From contig PXEK01000087.1 in the NCBI GenBank assembly GCA_003564735.1, positions 1-5,394 of the forward strand: DNA of 5,394 nt, read 5' to 3'. Each line of letters starts with the position of its first letter. The stretch's first letter is position 1. The translations under genes and the position numbers were made by a program. This document shows positions 1-5,394 of this stretch, piece after piece. The notes under the pieces are model-generated. The model was not told the origin of the DNA, did no database searches, and worked only from the letters and a program-made list of their open reading frames with translations. The DNA comes from Cryomorphaceae bacterium. GTDB lineage: Bacteria; Bacteroidota; Bacteroidia; Flavobacteriales_G; Salibacteraceae.

Positions 1-572
1 GAGCCTACGGTGCAGAACTCATTTTAACAGATGCCGCTAAAACCATCGAATACTCTCGCGAAGTAGCTGAAGAACTATCTGTGGAAAAAGGCTACCACTT
101 ACTGAATCAGTTTGGCAATGCCGATAATTACAAAATGCACGAGGCCACTACCGGTCCCGAAATTTGGAGAGATACAAACCAAAAAGTAACTCACTTTGTT
201 TCAGCTATGGGAACAACAGGAACAATCATGGGGGTTTCTCGCTTTTTAAAATCAAAAAACAGCAATGTACAAATTGTGGGCACGCAACCTACCGACGGTT
301 CGAAAATACCGGGAATACGACGCTGGTCACCCGAATTTTTACCCACAATTTATGATGCCAAACGAGTTGATAGAATTATAGATGTAAGTCAAGAACAAGC
401 TACCGAAACCACCCGAAAAATGGCAGCACACGAAGGAATATTGGGGGGTATGAGCAGCGGGGGGGCACTTTGGGCAGCTCTTAAAATTGCCTCTGAAATC
501 GAATCCGGGATAATAGTATGTATCACTTGTGACAGAGGCGACAGATATTTGAGCTCCGGTTTGTTTGGATAG
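1..572 (+). CDS. cysM: Cysteine synthase B (O-acetylserine sulfhydrylase, CysM type), C-terminal part
   Basis: PLP enzyme that makes L-cysteine from O-acetylserine and a sulfur donor in the cytoplasm. The left edge cuts it: codons read in frame from position 3 to the TAG at 570-572, giving 189 residues of an expected ~300. The missing N-terminus would hold the PLP-binding lysine and the TSGNT substrate loop. Visible are an AYGAEL start, TTGPEIW, the PLP-phosphate loop GTTGT, PGIRRW and FLP (the Arg-Arg-Trp run is typical of CysM rather than CysK), the SSGG serine that contacts the PLP pyridine nitrogen, and the C-terminal CDRGDRYLSSGLFG. CysK usually has a GERYLST-type end, so CysM is preferred. 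CysM enzymes can often use thiosulfate; whether this one does is inference. The reading frame is intact. It converges on the next gene with 38 bp between stops. Two G-runs (443-448 and 459-465) lie in the LGG and SSGG codons. Confidence 0.95.
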   Translation, partial: AYGAELILTDAAKTIEYSREVAEELSVEKGYHLLNQFGNADNYKMHEATTGPEIWRDTNQKVTHFVSAMGTTGTIMGVSRFLKSKNSNVQIVGTQPTDGSKIPGIRRWSPEFLPTIYDAKRVDRIIDVSQEQATETTRKMAAHEGILGGMSSGGALWAALKIASEIESGIIVCITCDRGDRYLSSGLFG

Positions 573-610
573 CTCACATAATGAGAATTTAATAAACAAC
601 TGAAAAAGGG

Positions 611-2752
611 CTAAAACCTAACTTGAATTCCCGGCCCGAAGATGAAAAAGAAATCGTCGGAATTTAGTTTATAACCAAAGCCCGAGTAAATGGGAAAAGA
701 GAAAGACCTACCTGTACGTATAGGCTCGAAAGAACCTAAAATCACCAATCCAATATCACGATCAATATCCGGATCACTACTAAAGTTGAATGTATTAAAA
801 GCAATAAAGCCCGCTCCAATTTTAAAAGGCTTTTTTTGACCTATACGCTTGTCGTCATAAAAGCTCAATTGCGCCAATACTGAGAGGCTAATTCCGGTTA
901 GGTTACCTACCCCACTCTCACTAAAACTTTTAACCAACAATCCGGCAGGAAAAGACACCTGTAAATCCAATGCTGATGAACGCTCGGCAAAAATAGTAGC
1001 TTTCCGTTTTGATACGGGGTCGTTGTATTTATTCTCCCGATGCTTTACCGTTACCACCACTTGACTAAAGTCATCGACGTTATACGTCTTACGGAGTAAA
1101 TATTCATTTAAACTCAGTGATGTGTTCCCGCACTCATCCAAATTGTAAAACTCGTACCGCGGGGAACTTTTACCGGGACAAATGACAATATCGTCAATAG
1201 TTTGAATATCTACCAATTCATTTTTTGAATTGACAATACGCACCTCAACCTCCAAATACTGCTTACCATAAAGTTGATTTTCATCATCAATGGCGTCAAC
1301 ATCAAAATTGAGGGTAACATCTCTAATGGATTCAGAATAAAAAATGGCTTTATCAAATTTTTTATCGGTTATACTTCTTAATCCCTCACCGTAATCAATA
1401 TTTACAAAATCTAGGGGAGCGGGTCTTTCAAATTCTGAAATGTTAAGTTCGTACTGCGTAATATCGTCATTCATAAAAACACTCACCTTTTGTCGGTCGA
1501 TGTCCAAGGGGATTTTCACATGATAAAAAACGATTCTGTCTCCGGCTCTTGAGGTATCTCGCTCAAATTCACACGGGTGAAAAGAAAAGCTCGACAAGCT
1601 CAACCCTGTACCCGTAATTCGCAATTCAATTTCTTCACCCGGGCGTGCGTTTAAATTTTTTGTGCGGGCGGCGCCCCTTCGCAACAATTCAATTTCATCA
1701 ATTTGCGGTTTATTCACGATATTGAAATTCGTCATAAACTCCGTATTCCCATTCCGTTTTAAGTACAAATAACCATCAGTTTTACGGTGAAAAGCATAAG
1801 TGGTCACGTCACACAATATTTTTTCATTGTCTAAAATAGTCTTCGGTGTTATTTCTGCCATTAATCGTCCTGACTGTTCCTGCCTATCTTCAACACGATA
1901 GGTTGCACCTATTTTCAATCCTGAGTGATGTTCAAATTGCACCTCTTCTTTTCCCTTTGCTCTGCGCTCCATAAATAGAGTTTCTCTATCGGGGTTGAGA
2001 AAGAACAAGCGGTCGGGTTTTACCGTAACATCAATTTTAACCACCGGCCCTTCATTAGAAAGTCTGTTTTCGCCGTCTACGAAAGGCATAATAGTTTTTA
2101 AAGGCAATTCCATGGAAGTTTCCCCCTTTTCTAAAGCCCTAAAAACAAGTTGTAGTTTACCACCGGAGCGCAACAGTTTGTACTCGAACAAGTCTGTTGC
2201 TTCCCACTCTTCAATTAACTTAAAGTTTCTGCTGTGTTGCGTTTCAATATTCACAGCCCTTTCTTCACCTCTAAAAAGCTCAATATTATCGTTATAATCG
2301 CCCAGTACGGGTTTAGCATACGGAAAAAACCGCATTTCAACGTTTATACCCGGATCTGTCTCATCTTCTTTCACATGCCAGATTAAACTAATGTTTCGGG
2401 CAGCGTATAAATCTTTGAACCTAACCTTAGCTCGATAATGTGATTTATCAATCCAAGCCGGGTCATCCACTACGTCAAAATCTTCACTATACCTCAACTC
2501 CAAATGACCCAAAGGCTCGCCTGACTTAGGAAAAAGCCGAATCTCAACATCTTCATTATTGTTGTCAAAGCGGAAAAACACATAATTATCACCTTGAAAT
2601 GTGCGATTCCCGTATTCATATCGCATAGTATCCACATGAACCGTAGCTTTTTCAAAAATATTCAGGAAAGCATCCTGAGCATTCAACGGGGTTAGACCGA
2701 TGAAAATAAAAAATAGTATAGTAAGATATTTAACTCCTGTTCTTCGCAACAT
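611..2752 (-). CDS. Secreted protein with long periplasmic region and C-terminal outer-membrane beta-barrel, unknown function
   Basis: A complete 713-residue protein of no family I recognise. Residues 1-25 form a signal peptide (basic MLRR start, hydrophobic TILFFIFIGL, cleavage probably after LNA). Residues ~30-590 are polar, charged and look beta-rich. A stretch around 348-395 (PQIDEIELL, then RPGEEIELRITGTGL) resembles an IPT/TIG-like immunoglobulin fold, which is weak evidence by eye. Four cysteines occur in the mature part (314, 394, 525, 541), so disulfides are possible in the periplasm. From ~592 to 713 the pattern changes to short alternating hydrophobic/aromatic strands separated by charged turns (KIGAGFIAFNTFNF, GLVILGSF, FPIYSGFGYKL, FFFIFGPGIQVRF). 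It ends in Phe, the usual signal for outer-membrane barrel insertion; about 6-8 strands fit. The ATG at 2750-2752 is chosen because it gives the signal peptide and lies just below a promoter box. The gene is probably its own transcription unit, 90 bp from the hydrolase. Confidence 0.8.
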   Translation of the reverse strand: MLRRTGVKYLTILFFIFIGLTPLNAQDAFLNIFEKATVHVDTMRYEYGNRTFQGDNYVFFRFDNNNEDVEIRLFPKSGEPLGHLELRYSEDFDVVDDPAWIDKSHYRAKVRFKDLYAARNISLIWHVKEDETDPGINVEMRFFPYAKPVLGDYNDNIELFRGEERAVNIETQHSRNFKLIEEWEATDLFEYKLLRSGGKLQLVFRALEKGETSMELPLKTIMPFVDGENRLSNEGPVVKIDVTVKPDRLFFLNPDRETLFMERRAKGKEEVQFEHHSGLKIGATYRVEDRQEQSGRLMAEITPKTILDNEKILCDVTTYAFHRKTDGYLYLKRNGNTEFMTNFNIVNKPQIDEIELLRRGAARTKNLNARPGEEIELRITGTGLSLSSFSFHPCEFERDTSRAGDRIVFYHVKIPLDIDRQKVSVFMNDDITQYELNISEFERPAPLDFVNIDYGEGLRSITDKKFDKAIFYSESIRDVTLNFDVDAIDDENQLYGKQYLEVEVRIVNSKNELVDIQTIDDIVICPGKSSPRYEFYNLDECGNTSLSLNEYLLRKTYNVDDFSQVVVTVKHRENKYNDPVSKRKATIFAERSSALDLQVSFPAGLLVKSFSESGVGNLTGISLSVLAQLSFYDDKRIGQKKPFKIGAGFIAFNTFNFSSDPDIDRDIGLVILGSFEPIRTGRSFSFPIYSGFGYKLNSDDFFFIFGPGIQVRF

Positions 2753-2756
2753 TCCG

Positions 2757-2783
2757 CAAAGATAAATAATTGGAAAGGTTCAA
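2757..2783 (-). promoter_or_regulatory. Bacteroidota-type promoter for the 713-residue protein gene
   Basis: On the minus strand TATCTTTG (2764-2757) matches the Bacteroidota -7 consensus TAnnTTTG exactly. A TTG at 2783-2781 could serve as the -33 element, with a 16-bp spacer, slightly shorter than the usual range. Only CGGA separates the -7 box from the ATG at 2752. Transcription would therefore start at or within a few bases of the start codon, predicting a leaderless or almost leaderless mRNA. The consensus is established; the start point is inferred. Confidence 0.6.
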
Positions 2784-2794
2784 CTCAGTATATT

Positions 2795-2810
2795 TTTGGT
2801 CAGAACCAAA
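2795..2810. promoter_or_regulatory. Perfect 16-bp dyad, candidate operator
   Basis: TTTGGTCAGAACCAAA is a perfect inverted repeat: 6-bp arms TTTGGT/ACCAAA around a 4-bp centre CAGA. It lies 11 bp upstream of the putative -33 element of the 713-residue protein gene, centred about 50 bp before the predicted transcription start, where an activator or repressor dimer could bind. It also lies 32 bp past the hydrolase stop. A terminator is unlikely for minus-strand transcription because the hairpin is followed by AAATATA rather than a T-run. The 15 nt at 2793-2807 recur inverted at 4651-4665. The regulatory role is inference. Confidence 0.35.
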
Positions 2811-2842
2811 GTCAAGATGAAAAAGAAGAAACTTCAATGTCT

Positions 2843-3631
2843 CTATGCCCTCGCCATAGACTGAATAAAACGAATGGTAACAGAATTAAATTCTGCGGGT
2901 TGCTCCACGTTTACCACGTGCCCGCAATTTTTAATTGTATGCAGTACGGCGTTAGAATGTTTTTTGACCGTATCACGCACGGCAGGTAAAAACAGATAAT
3001 CCTGCTCACCCATTACGTACAAGGCCGGTATTCCGTTATCGCATTCCCTAAAAAACTTGAGTAAAGGGTTAACTTCAGCAGATAACTTAAACCACTTGAT
3101 AAACTCATTTTGGTAAAGCTTTTGAGCCTCTTTGACAAATAAACTACGTGATTTACGATGGTTTTTTCTGGGCATAATAATGAAGGCAAACAACTTATAG
3201 AGTAACATGTATGGGATTACAGACTTAAAAATATTTCCCGTTGTCATCAGTATTTGCGAACGCACATTCATTTTCATAATTGAACCGCCCAGAATCATAC
3301 TCTCAACACGCTCGGGATGCTTTTCTGATAAATTCCTTATCAAAATACACCCTAACGAAATCCCAACAAAATGAGCTTTTTCGATTTTATTGTAATCCAA
3401 AACCTCAACTAAATCCTGAGTTATAAAGTCAAAAGTATATTTGGTATTGAGTGAATCCTTGATTTTAGGCTTGGAGTTCCCGTGCCCCCTCAAATCGAGG
3501 AGAAGCACATTAAAATGCTTTTTATAATCTCTCAACTGCTTAAACCAAATGGTGGAGCTACCTCCCGCGCCATGCACAAAAACCACCCATTTTGAGCTAT
3601 ACTTATGTTCGTATTTTACATGATGAATCAC
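2843..3631 (-). CDS. Alpha/beta hydrolase
   Basis: A full-length 262-residue alpha/beta-hydrolase-fold enzyme, probably cytoplasmic since no signal peptide is seen. The elements appear in order: VVFVHGAGG (15-24, oxyanion-hole HG at 20-21), LLLDLRGHGNS (43-53), nucleophile elbow GISLG (Ser92), acid residue in GEQD (Asp211), and catalytic His238 in CGHVVNVEQP. The triad is complete, so it should be an active hydrolase of the esterase/lipase-like type. The cap (~115-200) includes a hydrophobic stretch VIPYMLLYKLFAFIIMP (138-154) followed by basic RKNHRKSR, which could favour a lipophilic or membrane-near substrate; this is inference. The substrate cannot be named. The start is GTG (3631-3629): an in-frame TAA at 3643-3641 rules out any longer form, and no ATG precedes the hydrolase core. 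I see no good -7 box in the 123-bp gap upstream, so it may be read through from the lipoprotein gene. Similar proteins are, to my recollection, common in Flavobacteriia. Confidence 0.9.
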   Translation of the reverse strand: MIHHVKYEHKYSSKWVVFVHGAGGSSTIWFKQLRDYKKHFNVLLLDLRGHGNSKPKIKDSLNTKYTFDFITQDLVEVLDYNKIEKAHFVGISLGCILIRNLSEKHPERVESMILGGSIMKMNVRSQILMTTGNIFKSVIPYMLLYKLFAFIIMPRKNHRKSRSLFVKEAQKLYQNEFIKWFKLSAEVNPLLKFFRECDNGIPALYVMGEQDYLFLPAVRDTVKKHSNAVLHTIKNCGHVVNVEQPAEFNSVTIRFIQSMARA

Positions 3632-3754
3632 GGGCTGTTCTTATGATGAATTGATGTTTAAACGCAAGGTGCGAAAAAGTGTTCACATTTAATCGCGACC
3701 TGCAGCAAGGAAAGAAGTGTAAAGCCTCTCTTTGCCGAGCATTTGGAATTAATG

Positions 3755-4513
3755 TCACTTAAAATTAATAAGCGAATTGACATTTACGGCATTTACAAAA
3801 TACATTTTTCGGGAGTTAATTTGTTCCGGCTTGAGATTAAAGGCCGTAACTTGCACAAGCCCTTTATCTGAATTGCGAATGGGAGCAAAATCGGCGGCTG
3901 TGAAGGTTACGGAGGACTGTGCGGCATCTGTGCGTTTTATAACAAAATCACCATCTGCGGCAATAATAAAAAGTAAAGAATCAGCATCTGAAACGCCACT
4001 AACCTCAAGTGTGTAATTTGATGATAAGTCTATATCATTAACATTACTCTCAAATTCGAGTTCGGCGGGAAAACCTTCAAAGGTGTAACTGAAAGACTCT
4101 ACATCTTCAGATCCGGAAACACTCCATTCTGCCCGGCCGGACTCAAAATCAATGCCGCTCATGTTGGAGAAAGAAGGTTCAAAGGCATAAACACGTTTAT
4201 CTTGAAGAGACAGCTCCCGATCGTTTAACATTACCGTACCTGCACGAACGTAACTTAACGCACCGGGAGATTCGTGAAAAGTGGCCAAAGCCAAACCTGA
4301 GCTTTGACTTCTTTCCCTTATGCCTAAAACTGTTTGTACCAAAATAGTTTGTGAGGCGGTTAATAAGCCCTCTGCGTCGGGATAATCATACAGCATATCC
4401 GCGGTAAAATCGGTTGGAATGACATTTTCCACTCTTGAAACGGCATCGCCGTCATCACTGCTGCAGCCGATGAATGAAAATAACAGTATAGAGATAAGTA
4501 CGGTGTTTTTCAT
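3755..4513 (-). CDS. Putative surface-exposed lipoprotein, unknown family
   Basis: A 252-residue lipoprotein, complete. MKNTVLISILLFSFIGC is a type II signal peptide with the lipidated cysteine at position 17 (lipobox FIGC; Phe at -3 is less usual). Directly after it comes SSDDGD. A serine followed by acidic residues right behind the cysteine is the pattern of the lipoprotein export signal that sends Bacteroidota lipoproteins to the cell surface. The mature part is acidic, Ser-rich and probably all-beta, in two apparent blocks (~50-140 and ~150-252); SNYTLEVSGVSDADSLLFII and VTAFNLKPEQI look like beta-sandwich strands. No SusD, DUF4397 or enzyme motif is seen. The frame is open to 4603, but the ATG at 4513-4511 is preferred: it gives a standard lipoprotein leader, and a promoter box lies between the two candidates. 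It follows the TonB-dependent receptor by 153 bp, so it may be that receptor's surface partner. Confidence 0.8.
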   Translation of the reverse strand: MKNTVLISILLFSFIGCSSDDGDAVSRVENVIPTDFTADMLYDYPDAEGLLTASQTILVQTVLGIRERSQSSGLALATFHESPGALSYVRAGTVMLNDRELSLQDKRVYAFEPSFSNMSGIDFESGRAEWSVSGSEDVESFSYTFEGFPAELEFESNVNDIDLSSNYTLEVSGVSDADSLLFIIAADGDFVIKRTDAAQSSVTFTAADFAPIRNSDKGLVQVTAFNLKPEQINSRKMYFVNAVNVNSLINFK

Positions 4514-4536
4514 GGCATGAGTTTTGTTTGGTGCTT

Positions 4537-4544
4537 CAAATATA
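4537..4544 (-). promoter_or_regulatory. -7 promoter box for the lipoprotein gene
   Basis: Minus-strand TATATTTG matches TAnnTTTG exactly and stands 23 nt before the ATG at 4513. The intervening leader is A-rich (ACCAAACAAAAC), typical of Bacteroidota translation starts lacking a Shine-Dalgarno. No clear TTG/TTTG -33 element is present; TTTA at 4571-4568 (23-bp spacer) or GTG at 4567-4565 (20-bp spacer) are only partial matches. The box supports an independent transcript for the lipoprotein and start codon 4513 rather than 4603. Confidence 0.45.
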
Positions 4545-4650
4545 AGCTTTACAAACGAAAAAAGCACTAAAGTGTTATGGTATGGCATTGCGGTCAAATT
4601 CATACGTAGGCAATACGTGGTACGTGCCGCCTTTTTTCATCGGTGTTTAG

Positions 4651-4665
4651 GGTTCTGACCAAAAA
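4651..4665 (-). repeat. Inverted copy of a 15-nt element
   Basis: Minus-strand TTTTTGGTCAGAACC is identical to plus-strand 2793-2807, so the two copies face each other 1.84 kb apart, bracketing the hydrolase and lipoprotein genes. This copy begins 2 nt after the receptor stop codon and keeps only the dyad core GGT-CAGA-ACC, without the full 6-bp arms. A flanking imperfect pair (CGGTGTTT at 4641-4648 against AAAACCG at 4670-4676) could enlarge the hairpin. Identity is seen directly; function is unknown, and a 15-nt match could be chance. Confidence 0.4.
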
Positions 4666-4666
4666 A

Positions 4667-5394
4667 TTAAAACCGATAAGAATAGCCCAACCTGAATATT
4701 TGTGTTTCAAAGTAATCTGTTGAGACAAAGTCAAACCCGTCGCCCTCCAAATTGTACTCTATCACCAATGTATTCAGTATGTCTGAGGCATTAAAAAACA
4801 ACTCCCCCTTACCCTCTTGAATAGGAAGCTTTAATCCGAGGTCGGCGAAGTAACGCGCGGCTATTTCACCCTGCGGCACCACATCTCTCGCGATATAGGT
4901 TCCCGTGATTTGAATATCAAGGTTTTTCCACACATTAAAATAAAGGTTGACCTTCGTGTTTCCGGTTAAATTTTCCCGACGATCAAAATCAACGGTTTGC
5001 TCGGTGTTAAACGGGTTTTCAACACTGTAAGCATCAATTACATTCTGAAAAACCAGGGCGTTCCAATCCATTCTAAATACTTTGCTGAATTCATGGGTAA
5101 ATACCAATTCTACCCCCGCGTTAGTTCCCGACCCCGCATTTTGGTTGACGTTGGCCAAATTTTGACTCTCAGGGAAAGGAACAATTATTTGCGTTAAAAT
5201 ATCGTCGATCATGCGATAGTATCCAGCAGCATAAAAATAGCCGTTATCGCCGGCATATTTGTAGCCGGCCTCTATCGTTTGGGTAAATTGTGGTATTAAA
5301 CCGGGATTACCGATGGCCAGAATTTCAGGGTCGGCATAAGTAGCAAAACTGCGCAAGTTCCTTTCTTGAGGTCTGTCAACCCGACGGTTATAAA
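4667..5394 (-). CDS. TonB-dependent receptor (outer-membrane beta-barrel family), C-terminal part
   Basis: The last 241 residues of an outer-membrane receptor; the right edge removes the rest (such proteins are usually 750-950 residues with carboxypeptidase-D-like, plug and barrel domains). Reading starts mid-gene; the in-frame TTG at 5356 is not a start. Visible are YNRRVDRPQERNL, then DPEILAIGNPGLIPQFTQTIEAGY, which matches the OMP_b-brl_3 pattern of SRR..RP..L followed by DP...GNP.L.P......E.GY. Repeated amphipathic strands follow (FYAAGYYR, AGVELVFTHEF, TKVNLYFNVW, DIQITGTYIA), then FFNASDILNT, the typical late-barrel motif, and the terminal FRLGYSYRF with C-terminal Phe for barrel insertion. 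It would import a substrate across the outer membrane using TonB energy. The substrate is not predictable from this end. The lipoprotein gene follows on the same strand, suggesting a receptor/surface-lipoprotein pair, although the spacing and the separate -7 box argue against strict co-transcription. Confidence 0.88.
   Translation of the reverse strand, partial: YNRRVDRPQERNLRSFATYADPEILAIGNPGLIPQFTQTIEAGYKYAGDNGYFYAAGYYRMIDDILTQIIVPFPESQNLANVNQNAGSGTNAGVELVFTHEFSKVFRMDWNALVFQNVIDAYSVENPFNTEQTVDFDRRENLTGNTKVNLYFNVWKNLDIQITGTYIARDVVPQGEIAARYFADLGLKLPIQEGKGELFFNASDILNTLVIEYNLEGDGFDFVSTDYFETQIFRLGYSYRF

Noticed and set aside
572..586. CTCA-CATAA-TGAG hairpin just after the cysM stop
   Set aside because: It is a 4-bp stem without a T-run, so it is not a credible terminator.
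339..599. Minus-strand open frames overlapping cysM
   Set aside because: They are opposite a clear CysM coding sequence, and their translations have no recognisable domain.
603..637. Possible terminator of the 713-residue protein gene: GGGC/GCCC arms (608-611, 634-637) followed by five T on the minus strand
   Set aside because: The stem is only 4 bp with a 22-nt loop, mostly inside the coding sequence; too weak to annotate.
1995..2297. Plus-strand open frame of 100 codons opposite the 713-residue protein gene
   Set aside because: It lies wholly antisense to a convincing coding region, has low-complexity Ser-rich composition, and has no promoter or start context.
641..2827. GATGAAAAAGAA repeated at 641-652 and 2816-2827
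   Set aside because: Low-complexity A-rich sequence, one copy inside a coding region; expected by chance in DNA of this composition.
3663..3673. CGCACCTTGCG on the minus strand as a hydrolase promoter (-7) box or hairpin
   Set aside because: It departs from TAnnTTTG (CACCTTG), has no -33 partner that I can see, and the 4-bp stem has no T-tail long enough for a terminator.
3751..3784. AATGTCA...TGACATT inverted repeat at the lipoprotein stop
   Set aside because: It has 7-bp arms 20 nt apart in AT-rich sequence with no T-run after it; compatible with chance.
4514..4603. 30-residue N-terminal extension of the lipoprotein from the upstream ATG at 4603
   Set aside because: It would bury the lipoprotein signal peptide inside the protein, and the likely promoter box at 4537-4544 lies within it.
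4609..4637. Imperfect plus-strand hairpin (GGCA...TGCC) with a T6 tract, plus three TACGT repeats (4603, 4614, 4621)
   Set aside because: It has the form of a terminator only on the plus strand, where no gene ends nearby; the stem is short and mismatched, and the repeats are too short to interpret.

Overview
The window reads as chromosome of a Bacteroidota bacterium, most likely a marine-type Flavobacteriia relative. Four things support this: a C-terminal TonB-dependent-receptor barrel of the OMP_b-brl_3 type, a lipoprotein whose cysteine is followed by a Ser/Asp-rich surface-export-like signal, TAnnTTTG promoter boxes instead of TATAAT, and start codons in A-rich context without a clear Shine-Dalgarno. 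No phage, insertion sequence, tRNA, rRNA or CRISPR array is visible.

Layout: 1-572 (+) is the C-terminal two thirds of a CysM-type cysteine synthase, cut by the left edge. It converges, across a 38-bp gap, on a minus-strand run that fills the rest of the window. In transcription order, right to left, that run holds four genes. First is the C-terminal 241 residues of a TonB-dependent receptor (4667-5394, cut by the right edge). Next is a small, probably surface-exposed lipoprotein of unknown family (3755-4513), then an alpha/beta hydrolase with a complete catalytic triad (2843-3631, GTG start). Last is a 713-residue secreted protein ending in what looks like a small outer-membrane beta-barrel (611-2752). 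Gaps between these genes are 90-153 bp, and two of the three gaps contain a recognisable Bacteroidota -7 box, so this looks more like several transcription units than one tight operon.

Functionally, cysM (cysteine synthesis) and the hydrolase are soluble metabolic proteins. The other three are envelope proteins. The receptor plus the surface lipoprotein just downstream resembles the receptor/lipoprotein pairing used for uptake in Bacteroidota, but the lipoprotein is not a recognisable SusD and the substrate is unknown.

The least explained signals are three: the 713-residue periplasmic-domain-plus-small-barrel protein; a perfect 16-bp dyad (TTTGGTCAGAACCAAA) just upstream of its promoter, 15 nt of whose neighbourhood recurs in inverted orientation between the receptor and the lipoprotein; and a promoter box only 4 nt from that gene's ATG, implying a leaderless or near-leaderless mRNA. 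No clearly new multi-gene system is demonstrated here.
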